This document shows, piece after piece, positions 57,616-64,000 of a stretch of DNA of 64,000 bases. The translations under genes and the position numbers were made by a program. The stretch's first letter is position 1; each line of letters opens with the position of its first letter. The DNA is from Mesorhizobium sp. M2D.F.Ca.ET.226.01.1.1. GTDB taxonomy: Bacteria > Pseudomonadota > Alphaproteobacteria > Rhizobiales > Rhizobiaceae. The stretch is taken from positions 434,001 through 498,000 of the forward strand of contig NZ_RZOY02000003.1 in assembly GCF_004022705.2 (NCBI RefSeq), written 5' to 3'. The notes under the pieces were generated by a model. The model saw only the letters and a list, made by a program, of their open reading frames with translations, did no database searches and was not told the origin of the DNA.

Positions 57616-59376
57616 ATGCCCAATGCAGCCGAAATCCTTGTCGACACCCTGATCGCCTGGAACGTCGAAGTCGTGTTCGGATTGCCCGGCGACGGCATCA
57701 ACGGCGTCATGGAGGCGCTGCGCAAGAACCAGGACAAAATTTCTTTCGTTCAAGTGCGGCACGAGGAGTCGGCCGCGTTCATGGCTTGCGCCTACGCGAA
57801 ATGGACAGGCAGGCTCGGCGTGTGCCTCGCAACGTCCGGACCCGGCGGCACCCATCTTCTCACCGGCCTCTACGACGCAAGGCTCGACCAGGCGCCGGTG
57901 CTGGCGATCACCGGCATGCAGTTCCATGACCTGATCGAGACTTTCACGCAGCAGGATGTCGATCTTACTCGCGTCTTCAACGACGTCAGCGTCTACAACG
58001 TCCAGGTCTCGGACGCTGCGCATATGGAGAACGTGGCGAGCCTCGCCTGCCGCACGGCGCTCGCCCGCAAGGGCGTCGCGCATCTTTCGATCGCCAGCGA
58101 TATCCAGGAGCAGCCCGCCGACGCGGCCAAGCGATCCAAGCGCAACCGCCCGGCGCACACACCGCAGGACATGTTCGCCCCCCACTGCGTCGCGCAGGAT
58201 GCGGAGTTGGACAAGGCAGCGGCCATTCTCAACGACGCCGGGCGCGTGGCGATCCTTGCGGGGCGCGGAGCGATCGGCGCGGCGGCTGAACTCGAGGAAA
58301 CGGCGCGGCTGTTGCAGGCGCCGATCGCCAAGGCGTTGCTTGGCAAAGCCGTGCTGCCGGACGATCATCCCTACACCACGGGCGGCATCGGCATTCTGGG
58401 CACCTTGCCTTCGCAGGAGGCGATGGAGACGTGCGACGCCATCCTCATCGTCGGCTCGACCTTCCCTTACATCGAATATTATCCGCAGCCTGGCAAAGCG
58501 CGTGGCGTGCAGATCGATTGCGATGCGCAGCGCATCGGCCTGCGCTTCCCGGTCGAGGCCGGTCTGGTCGGCGACGCGGCCGAGACCTTGCGCGCCCTGA
58601 ACAAGCGGCTGCAGCAGAAGGGCGACGGCGCATTTCTGGCGACCGCGCAGAACTCGATGCAGAAATGGCGCGAGATGATGCGGCAGTCCGAAGATGGCTT
58701 GGCCCATCCGCTCAAGCCGCAGCGCGTCGCGCGCGCCTTCGGCGAGCGCCTCGCCGAGAATACGGTGCTGGCGACCGATTCCGGCCAGAACACGGAACTT
58801 GCCGCGCGCCATGTCGATCTCCGCGCGGGACAGGCTTTCGGCGTTTCCGGCGCGCTCGCCTCCATGTCCTGCGGTTTGAGCTATGCCATCGCCGCTGGCA
58901 TTGCCTTTCCCGGCCGTCCAGTCGCGGCGATCGTCGGCGATGGCGGTCTAGCCATGCAGCTCGGCGAGTTTTCCACGGCGGTGCGCTACGGTATCCCGCT
59001 GAAAGTGCTGGTCATCAAGAACAACATGCTGAATCAGATCGCCTGGGAGCAGATGATGTTCCTTGGCAACCCGCAATTCGGCTGCGAGCTGCAGCCGATC
59101 GATTTCGCCAAGGCCGCCGAGGCGATGGGCGGAAAAGGCTTCAGCATCGAGCGGGCGGAGGAGGTCGAGCGCGTGCTCGACCAGGCTTTCGCCACCAGTG
59201 GGCCGGTGATCATCGAGGCGCTCGTCGACGCCTATGAGCCGATGATGCCGCCGAAAATGCCGCTCGACTACGCCAAGAATTTTCGCAAGGCGCTGCCGCA
59301 GACTCCGGGTCGCGACCTTATTGAGGAAAACGTCGCCCGCGATCCTGCCAAGACGATGATGGAGGCTAGCGAATAG
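57616..59376 (+). CDS. Thiamine-diphosphate enzyme, pyruvate-oxidase-like
   Basis: The start at 57616 follows GGAGCC and gives 586 residues. The N-terminal PYR domain has the cofactor Glu in VRHEESAAF (E50). The central domain (about 195-330) has Gly-rich nucleotide-binding turns. The C-terminal PP domain has IVGDGGLAMQLGEFSTA and KNNMLNQ, the GDG...NN magnesium-ThDP motif. It resembles the PoxB/acetolactate-synthase family, closest to pyruvate-oxidase-like enzymes. PoxB itself is stationary-phase controlled in E. coli; here an EcfG-type promoter is present. Substrate not proven. Confidence 0.85.
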   Translation: MPNAAEILVDTLIAWNVEVVFGLPGDGINGVMEALRKNQDKISFVQVRHEESAAFMACAYAKWTGRLGVCLATSGPGGTHLLTGLYDARLDQAPVLAITGMQFHDLIETFTQQDVDLTRVFNDVSVYNVQVSDAAHMENVASLACRTALARKGVAHLSIASDIQEQPADAAKRSKRNRPAHTPQDMFAPHCVAQDAELDKAAAILNDAGRVAILAGRGAIGAAAELEETARLLQAPIAKALLGKAVLPDDHPYTTGGIGILGTLPSQEAMETCDAILIVGSTFPYIEYYPQPGKARGVQIDCDAQRIGLRFPVEAGLVGDAAETLRALNKRLQQKGDGAFLATAQNSMQKWREMMRQSEDGLAHPLKPQRVARAFGERLAENTVLATDSGQNTELAARHVDLRAGQAFGVSGALASMSCGLSYAIAAGIAFPGRPVAAIVGDGGLAMQLGEFSTAVRYGIPLKVLVIKNNMLNQIAWEQMMFLGNPQFGCELQPIDFAKAAEAMGGKGFSIERAEEVERVLDQAFATSGPVIIEALVDAYEPMMPPKMPLDYAKNFRKALPQTPGRDLIEENVARDPAKTMMEASE

Positions 59377-59392
59377 GACGGAGGACATTCAC

Positions 59393-61384
59393 ATGCTCGA
59401 TCTTTCCCGCGAGCGTCGTCGGATGGTCGATGTGCATCTCAGCCGGCGCGGCATCCATGATCGGGAAATCCTGGCAGCGATGCGAGAGGTTCCGCGTGAA
59501 GTCTTCGTGAACCCAGGCTACGAGGAATTCGCCTACGAGGACGGACCGCTGCCGATCGCGGAAGGACAGACGATATCGCAGCCTTATATCGTTGCCTTCA
59601 TGCTGGAGATGGCGGAAATCGGCCCAGGCGATCATGTGCTCGAGGTCGGCACAGGATCGGGCTATGCCGCCGCCGTGATGAGCCGCATCGTCGACCACGT
59701 CTACACGATCGAACGCCATGCGACACTGGCCGAGGACGCACGGCGACGCTTTCAAAAACTAGGCTACGGCAACATCGAAGTGCGGATCGGCGACGGCACC
59801 AGAGGCTGGCCCGAAGCCGCACCTTTCGACGCCATCGTGGTGGCCGCGAGCGGGCCGGGGGCGCCGCTGGCATTGCAGCAGCAGTTGGATGTCGGCGGCA
59901 GGTTGGTCATCCCGGTGGGCGACGATCCCGACGAGCAGCGGCTGCTCAAGGTGACACGCACCGGCGCATCGACCTACAGCGAGGAGGATTTCGGCGGGGT
60001 GCGCTTCGTCCCGTTGATCGGCGAACAGGGCTGGCGGGAGGAAAGCCGCCCAGCGACTGTCCGCACGACCCCGCAGGCGCGCACGCGCAGCCTGCCGGAG
60101 ATGATCGCGGCGGCCGCCGAGCCGCTTTCCGACTTCGACGACCCTGCATTTGCCGAACCGTTCGACCGTTTCGCGGACCGGCGGATCGTCCTGCTCGGCG
60201 AATCCAGCCACGGCACCTCCGAATTCTACCGGGCGCGCGCGGCAATCACCAAAAGGCTGATCGAGAGGCACGGCTTCACCATCGTCGCGGTCGAGGCCGA
60301 CTGGCCCGATGCAGCGGCCATCGACCGCTATGTCCGCGGCCGAGGCGCCTCGCCTGGCGCCGACCAGCCGTTCCAGCGCTTTCCAACCTGGATGTGGCGC
60401 AACACCGAGGTCGCGGCATTCGTGGAATGGCTGCGCGAGCACAATGACAAGGTCAAGGCACTGCAGCCGCAAGCAGGCTTTTATGGCCTTGACATCTACA
60501 ACATGCGCGGTTCGATCGCCGCCGTCCTGGAGTATCTTGACCGCGTCGACCCGGAAGCGGCAAGGGTTGCGCGGGAGCGCTATGGCTGCCTGACGCCATG
60601 GCAGACCGAACCGTCGACCTACGGTCGTGCCGCGCTGACCAAGGGCTACCGCGAATGCGAGAAAGCGGTCCTCGAGCAGTGCCGCGACATGCTGGCGAGA
60701 CAACTCGATCATGCCGGCCGGGACGGCGAGGAACTGTTCGACGCCGCGCAGAATGCCCGGCTCATCGCTTCGGCGGAGCAGTATTACCGCGCCATGTATT
60801 ACGGCGGACCGCAATCCTGGAACCTGCGTGACACGCATATGTTCGAGACGCTGGGCCATGTGCTCGATGCGCAAAGCCCGAACGCGAAAGCCATCGTGTG
60901 GGCACACAATTCCCACATCGGCGATGCGCGTTACACCGAAATGGGAGTCTCGCGCGAGGAAGTGAATATCGGCCAGCTCTGCCGGCAGCGGTTCGGCGAT
61001 GCCGCGGCGCTCATCGGCTTTGGCACCCACACCGGCACGGTCGCCGCGGCGACCGACTGGGACGGCGAGATGGAAGTCAAGTCGGTGCGGCCATCGCGCG
61101 AGGACAGCTACGAGCGGCTCTGCCACGACGCAGGCATCGAGCGATTCCTGCTTGACCTCGCACGCGACCCGAAGCTGCGCGACCGGCTGACCGAGAGCCG
61201 CCTGGAGCGCTTCATCGGCGTGATCTACCGGCCGGAAACCGAACTGCGCAGCCACTATGCCGACGCTTCGCTGGCGCGTCAGTTCGATGCCTTCGTCTGG
61301 TTCGATGAAACCAGCGCGGTCACGCCGCTCGGAGCCGAACACGCCGCGGAAGGCATGCCGGAAACTTATCCGTTCGGCGTCTGA
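59393..61384 (+). CDS. Fusion of protein-L-isoaspartate methyltransferase and erythromycin-esterase-like domain
   Basis: One 663-residue frame joins two enzymes. Residues 1-215 are a Pcm methyltransferase: ISQPYIVA at 61-68 and the SAM-binding VLEVGTGSGY at 82-91. Residues 235-655 are an erythromycin-esterase (EreA/B) fold with GESSHGTSEF at 269-278 and AHNSHIGDA later. Pcm repairs isoaspartyl damage in aged proteins. Ere-like domains outside resistance genes have unknown substrates. The gene follows the ThDP enzyme by 16 bases, so it shares its EcfG-type promoter. Confidence 0.9.
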   Translation: MLDLSRERRRMVDVHLSRRGIHDREILAAMREVPREVFVNPGYEEFAYEDGPLPIAEGQTISQPYIVAFMLEMAEIGPGDHVLEVGTGSGYAAAVMSRIVDHVYTIERHATLAEDARRRFQKLGYGNIEVRIGDGTRGWPEAAPFDAIVVAASGPGAPLALQQQLDVGGRLVIPVGDDPDEQRLLKVTRTGASTYSEEDFGGVRFVPLIGEQGWREESRPATVRTTPQARTRSLPEMIAAAAEPLSDFDDPAFAEPFDRFADRRIVLLGESSHGTSEFYRARAAITKRLIERHGFTIVAVEADWPDAAAIDRYVRGRGASPGADQPFQRFPTWMWRNTEVAAFVEWLREHNDKVKALQPQAGFYGLDIYNMRGSIAAVLEYLDRVDPEAARVARERYGCLTPWQTEPSTYGRAALTKGYRECEKAVLEQCRDMLARQLDHAGRDGEELFDAAQNARLIASAEQYYRAMYYGGPQSWNLRDTHMFETLGHVLDAQSPNAKAIVWAHNSHIGDARYTEMGVSREEVNIGQLCRQRFGDAAALIGFGTHTGTVAAATDWDGEMEVKSVRPSREDSYERLCHDAGIERFLLDLARDPKLRDRLTESRLERFIGVIYRPETELRSHYADASLARQFDAFVWFDETSAVTPLGAEHAAEGMPETYPFGV

Positions 61385-61388
61385 CGCC

Positions 61389-61413
61389 GGAACATTCTGC
61401 GCCGCTTCCGGTT
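61389..61413 (+). promoter_or_regulatory. EcfG-type promoter of the 67-aa gene
   Basis: GGAAC-N16-GGTT, exact match, 24 bases before the ATG at 61438. Confidence 0.8.
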
Positions 61414-61437
61414 CGAAGGGCATAACGAGGAACGACC

Positions 61438-61641
61438 ATGAGCGGAAACCAACACCCGAAATCGAAAAAACCGAGCGATGCCGATATGAGCAATGATCCC
61501 GGCATTGGAACCTCCAAGGGTACCATCAAGGAAGGCGACGAGCTGGAGCATGGCGAGAACACAATCGAAGGTGATGTCGAGAACGACACCACCGACGCAG
61601 GTGGCATCAATCCCCGCCAGAAAATTCGAACGAATAAATAA
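61438..61641 (+). CDS. Small hydrophilic protein, 67 aa
   Basis: The ATG follows AACGAGGAACG. The product is strongly hydrophilic and Gly/Asp/Glu/Asn-rich (SKKPSDADMSNDPGIGTSKG), with no hydrophobic segment. It resembles small hydrophilin-like stress proteins. An EcfG-type promoter lies 24 bases upstream. Confidence 0.7.
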   Translation: MSGNQHPKSKKPSDADMSNDPGIGTSKGTIKEGDELEHGENTIEGDVENDTTDAGGINPRQKIRTNK

Positions 61642-61743
61642 GCTTCCTAGACCTTCGCAACCATTCTTACAAAACTGTATTGCGTATCTTCTTTGCTAGA
61701 GACGAAATTTATAAACGGTTGGGCGTTTTCGACAAGTTTTAGC

Positions 61744-61768
61744 GGAACATCCGGTTTGATTTCTTGTT
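61744..61768 (+). promoter_or_regulatory. EcfG-type promoter of the Thr/Gly/Asn-rich secreted protein gene
   Basis: GGAAC-N16-TGTT, exact spacing, 40 bases before the ATG at 61809. Confidence 0.75.
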
Positions 61769-61808
61769 GAACTATATCGCAATCAGGCGATCAACAGGAG
61801 ATCCATCC

Positions 61809-62117
61809 ATGATCAAACTTCTTTCCGCATCCGTTCTTGCAGTTGTCCTGGCGACTTCCGCGATGGCGCAAACGAGCGGCTCGGGCAACGGGGACGGCAC
61901 CAACGGCACCGGCGCTACCACAGGCACCACTGGCACGGGCGGCGCAACGGGTACGGGCAACAGCAACGGCACGGTCGATCCAAACGCCACCAACAGCACG
62001 AACAGCACTAAGTCCAACGGCGCAAACGACCGGTGCAAGGACGCCGCCGGCAATGACATCGACAACAACACAGCCAGCGGCAATACGACGTCCAACATGC
62101 AGAACTGCAACAAGTAA
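61809..62117 (+). CDS. Secreted Thr/Gly/Asn-rich low-complexity protein, 102 aa
   Basis: The ATG at 61809 follows AACAGGAG. Residues 1-20 are a signal peptide (MIKLLSASVLAVVLATSAMA). The mature part is a low-complexity Gly/Thr/Asn/Ser repeat region to about residue 75, then a small domain with two Cys (DRCKDAAGN and NCNK) that may form a disulfide. Secreted or periplasmic. A rho-independent terminator follows. Confidence 0.75.
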   Translation: MIKLLSASVLAVVLATSAMAQTSGSGNGDGTNGTGATTGTTGTGGATGTGNSNGTVDPNATNSTNSTKSNGANDRCKDAAGNDIDNNTASGNTTSNMQNCNK

Positions 62118-62145
62118 GCTATCGGCCTCTTGCACGGCCTCGAGG

Positions 62146-62172
62146 GCCCGCCTTTGCGAGGGCGGGCTTTTT
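62146..62172 (+). terminator. Rho-independent terminator
   Basis: GCCCGCC pairs with GGCGGGC across an 8-base loop and is followed by TTTTT. It lies 28 bases after the secreted-protein stop. Confidence 0.85.
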
Positions 62173-62204
62173 ATCTTTCTGCCTTTCGGTCGAGCCGTTA
62201 CAGA

Positions 62205-62585
62205 TCACATCCCGCGGTCCGGAACGTAAAGGCAGAAAGAGCGCTGGGATCTGTTGTCGCCGCCCGGCTTGCATTCGTGGAAATATTCGTCACGCGATCG
62301 CTTGATGCGATGGTCGCTATAGGGGATCAGCTCGCCGGTCGAGAGCTGGTAACCGTATTTCGTCTCTTTCACATCCGAAGGCGGCGCCTGGTTGCAATCC
62401 ACCCCGGCGCAGCAGGAAGGGTCATACTGCCAGCCTGCCGGCGCCTGGTGAGCCGATGCCGGAACACAAAGCAAGCTCACCAGGACACTTGACGTCAAAG
62501 CGAGCCATCCCCGCCGGCGGAGCGAACGTGGCCTATCGCCCGCTGCCCGTTCTCGCTGATGTTTGCTTGACGCTGTCGTGTTCAT
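62205..62585 (-). CDS. Secreted cysteine-containing protein, 126 aa
   Basis: The start at 62585 gives 126 residues with a basic N-terminus and a signal peptide ending near PASAH. The mature part carries GWQYDPSCCAGVDCNQAPP with three Cys, then GYQLSTGELIPYSDHRIKRS and YFHECK, FCLYVPD. The five Cys suggest disulfides in the periplasm. The pattern recurs in rhizobial proteins of unknown function. An EcfG-type promoter lies 75 bases upstream. Confidence 0.7.
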   Translation of the reverse strand: MNTTASSKHQRERAAGDRPRSLRRRGWLALTSSVLVSLLCVPASAHQAPAGWQYDPSCCAGVDCNQAPPSDVKETKYGYQLSTGELIPYSDHRIKRSRDEYFHECKPGGDNRSQRSFCLYVPDRGM

Positions 62586-62660
62586 AGCCGATCCGTCGTG
62601 GTTGCGGAGGCTCCAGAGCCTCACAATCCGCCGCCGGATCGCCGGCGGCAGCAGTCCCCG

Positions 62661-62685
62661 AACTTAGAAGTCATAGGTATGTTCC
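62661..62685 (-). promoter_or_regulatory. EcfG-type promoter of the cysteine-containing secreted protein gene
   Basis: GGAAC-N16-AGTT, exact match, 75 bases before the ATG at 62585. Confidence 0.7.
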
Positions 62686-62703
62686 ACGACGTCGGCGCCG
62701 CCG

Positions 62704-63015
62704 TCATTCCTTCACATAGGCGCCGGGCTGACGGCCGCTCCTGGGCGCCTTGGCGTCCTTGGAATGCTCCGCGACTGCCGGGCCAGCGCCTGAACTCTTT
62801 TCGGTCGCGGGGCTTGGCGTCGGCTGCCGCGGCGGATTGCGGCCTTCCGACTGATGGGTCTTGTCCTCGACCTCGCCCTGTTTGCGGCTGAGGCCCGGAT
62901 CGACGTGAGGTCTTTCGTTGCCGGCGGCGTCCTGCGAAAATTGGTCGCTCGGATCCGGATCGGAGTTCGCCGGATATTTTGTGGCACCTGTCTCGCGGCG
63001 GTTCTGATTGTTCAT
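62704..63015 (-). CDS. Hydrophilic disordered stress protein, 103 aa
   Basis: The ATG at 63015 lies 28 bases after an EcfG-type promoter; the longer frame to 63126 would include it. The product (MNNQNRRETGATKYPANSDP onward) is polar and rich in Pro, Ser, Gln and Arg, without hydrophobic segments. Probably disordered. No family recognised. Confidence 0.7.
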   Translation of the reverse strand: MNNQNRRETGATKYPANSDPDPSDQFSQDAAGNERPHVDPGLSRKQGEVEDKTHQSEGRNPPRQPTPSPATEKSSGAGPAVAEHSKDAKAPRSGRQPGAYVKE

Positions 63016-63043
63016 GGTTGGTCTCCATTTCTCATGGAGAAGT

Positions 63044-63068
63044 AACACCGGCGCGAAGGCGACGTTCC
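63044..63068 (-). promoter_or_regulatory. EcfG-type promoter of the 103-aa gene
   Basis: GGAAC-N16-TGTT, exact spacing, 28 bases before the ATG at 63015. Confidence 0.75.
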
Positions 63069-63170
63069 CGAACCGGCACAGCACACGGCAGCCAGGCTTC
63101 GAAGGAACAAATCTGCCGGCAATCACTTAGGCGCGGGCAGCGCCACATGTGGCGCGAAAGGAGGCTCGTC

Positions 63171-63374
63171 ATGGACAGGGAAGAACGCATCAGGCAACGC
63201 GCTCACGAGATATGGGAGCGGGAAGGCCGTCCCGAGGGGCGCCAGCAGGAACACTGGGATCAGGCTGTCCAGGAGATCGAGTCGGAAGGCTCGGAGGCCG
63301 AGCGCGGTCCGGTGGCGCCCGATCCCGCGATTAGCGTCGGCTCGGATCCGGCCGCCAACAGGCCAGGCGGCTGA
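63171..63374 (+). CDS. DUF2934 protein, 67 aa
   Basis: The ATG at 63171 follows AAAGGAGG. Residues 1-40 (REERIRQRAHEIWEREGRPE and HWDQA) match the DUF2934 helix-turn pattern; the tail is acidic and disordered. A GGAAC box at 63104 has ACTT instead of NGTT at the -10, so its promoter is uncertain. Function unknown. Confidence 0.78.
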   Translation: MDREERIRQRAHEIWEREGRPEGRQQEHWDQAVQEIESEGSEAERGPVAPDPAISVGSDPAANRPGG

Positions 63375-63382
63375 GGCCGTTG

Positions 63383-63520
63383 ATGCGTCATATCACAATT
63401 GCGCTAGGTGTTCTGGTGATCGTCCTGGTCGCGCTCTGGGTTTGGGCTGGCCAGAAGGACGGGCGTCCGGCCGGTGGCGCCCAGCAGCCCTCGCCGCACG
63501 CTATCGACCAGAACGGCTGA
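63383..63520 (+). CDS. Small membrane-anchored protein, 45 aa
   Basis: The ATG at 63383 lies 8 bases after the DUF2934 stop. The product has one N-terminal membrane helix (about 3-22, ITIALGVLVIVLVALWVWAG) and a polar Gly/Gln/Pro tail, like the 70-aa protein at 53969. Probably co-transcribed with the DUF2934 gene. Confidence 0.65.
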   Translation: MRHITIALGVLVIVLVALWVWAGQKDGRPAGGAQQPSPHAIDQNG

Positions 63521-63534
63521 GAAGATGGTTGCCT

Positions 63535-64000
63535 TCACCGCGTGGCGGTATCGCCGGGCTCATGGCGCCTTGCTTTGGCAGGAACGAGCCGGCCCGAGTT
63601 GGCGCGCAGGCCTCTGAAGAACTCCTCCACATAGGGCAGCAGTTCGAAGAGCACGATAACGATCATCACGACGGCAATATATGCCACCGGCAGTTGCTGA
63701 TGTTTCCAGGTCAGGTCGAAGCGAGCCGTTTCCGGTCCGGCGCCGAACAGGGCCAGGAACTGGCGCCAATGCAGCGCCACGACGATGACCAGCCCCATCA
63801 GCGGGATCATCTCCAGGAAGCTGTGGACATGCTGCTCGATCGGGCCGACCGTCCGCGCCGTGGTCGCGTAGCGCACATCCCACATCGCCGTCGCTTCATG
63901 AACGAAGAAGGCGACGATCATTACGGCGATGACCAAGGCGTTCACCTCGAGGAACATCGCTGCAAGCAGCGGGATCCCCACCTCTGCGAACATCAGCAAA
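63535..64000 (-). CDS. Multi-span membrane protein (5' end at or beyond window edge)
   Basis: The frame is open to the end of the window. An in-frame ATG lies at 63993, but the true start may be further upstream. Four membrane helices are seen (about 5-32, 62-80, 101-122 plus the edge segment), with HEATAMWDVRYATTARTVGP and EQHVHSFLEMIPLMGL between them. Conserved His and Glu residues sit in the membrane-proximal loops. Similar proteins in rhizobia are unannotated. No function assigned. Confidence 0.6.
   Translation of the reverse strand, partial: LLMFAEVGIPLLAAMFLEVNALVIAVMIVAFFVHEATAMWDVRYATTARTVGPIEQHVHSFLEMIPLMGLVIVVALHWRQFLALFGAGPETARFDLTWKHQQLPVAYIAVVMIVIVLFELLPYVEEFFRGLRANSGRLVPAKARRHEPGDTATR

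Noticed and set aside
63104..63128. GGAAC-N16-ACTT upstream of the DUF2934 gene
   Set aside because: The -10 element does not match NGTT.
1..64000. tRNA or rRNA genes, CRISPR arrays, IS elements
   Set aside because: No tRNA T-loop pattern with cloverleaf arms, no regularly spaced repeats and no transposase-like frame was found by reading both strands.

Overview
The window is high-GC alphaproteobacterial DNA of the Rhizobiales type, most like Mesorhizobium or a close relative. Pointers are the DUF768-like, DUF892, DUF3618, DUF1003, DUF1269 and DUF4142 proteins, HWE histidine kinases, a complete pqqABCDE cluster, and many promoters of the form GGAAC-N16-NGTT. That form matches the established alphaproteobacterial EcfG (general stress response sigma factor) consensus. 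No rRNA, tRNA, CRISPR array, integrase or intact insertion sequence was seen.

Layout. 1-6.2 kb: a pentapeptide-repeat protein, a frameshifted MocR regulator divergent from an MFS exporter, a DHFR/RibD-like reductase, two divergent small stress genes and a potassium-channel-like protein. 6.5-15.8 kb: one tightly overlapping operon with a heme-binding protein, a PQQ alcohol dehydrogenase carrying the lanthanide-type DYD motif, a XoxJ-like protein, a cytochrome c, caa3-type oxidase subunits II, I and III, CtaG and a second cytochrome c. It starts from an EcfG-type promoter. 15.8-19.5 kb: a convergent PQQ-associated ABC transporter with its beta-propeller protein. 28.4-31.7 kb: pqqABCDE, so enzyme, cofactor synthesis, electron acceptor and terminal oxidase are all present within 25 kb.

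19.5-28.3 kb and 40.6-63.5 kb form a stress-gene region: ferritin-like DUF892 proteins, PRC-barrel proteins, an Nramp-like carrier, a KatE catalase, a pyruvate-oxidase-like enzyme, a Pcm-erythromycin-esterase fusion, a Tat-exported molybdenum aldehyde oxidase and many small membrane or hydrophilic proteins. I found 27 exact GGAAC-N16-NGTT matches in the window, all in intergenic positions and all but one directed at an identifiable gene. About two would be expected by chance in uniform sequence of this length on both strands. The regulators PhyR and EcfG are not in the window. A Crp-HWE-kinase pair, a divergent single-domain response regulator and a second GAF-PAS-HWE kinase are.

Degraded genes are common: a MocR regulator, an ATP-dependent DNA ligase, paired oxidase subunit III/IV remnants, a VOC-family stub, and a small stress gene interrupted in frame by a circularly permuted 261-bp copy of part of the neighbouring hydrolase gene.
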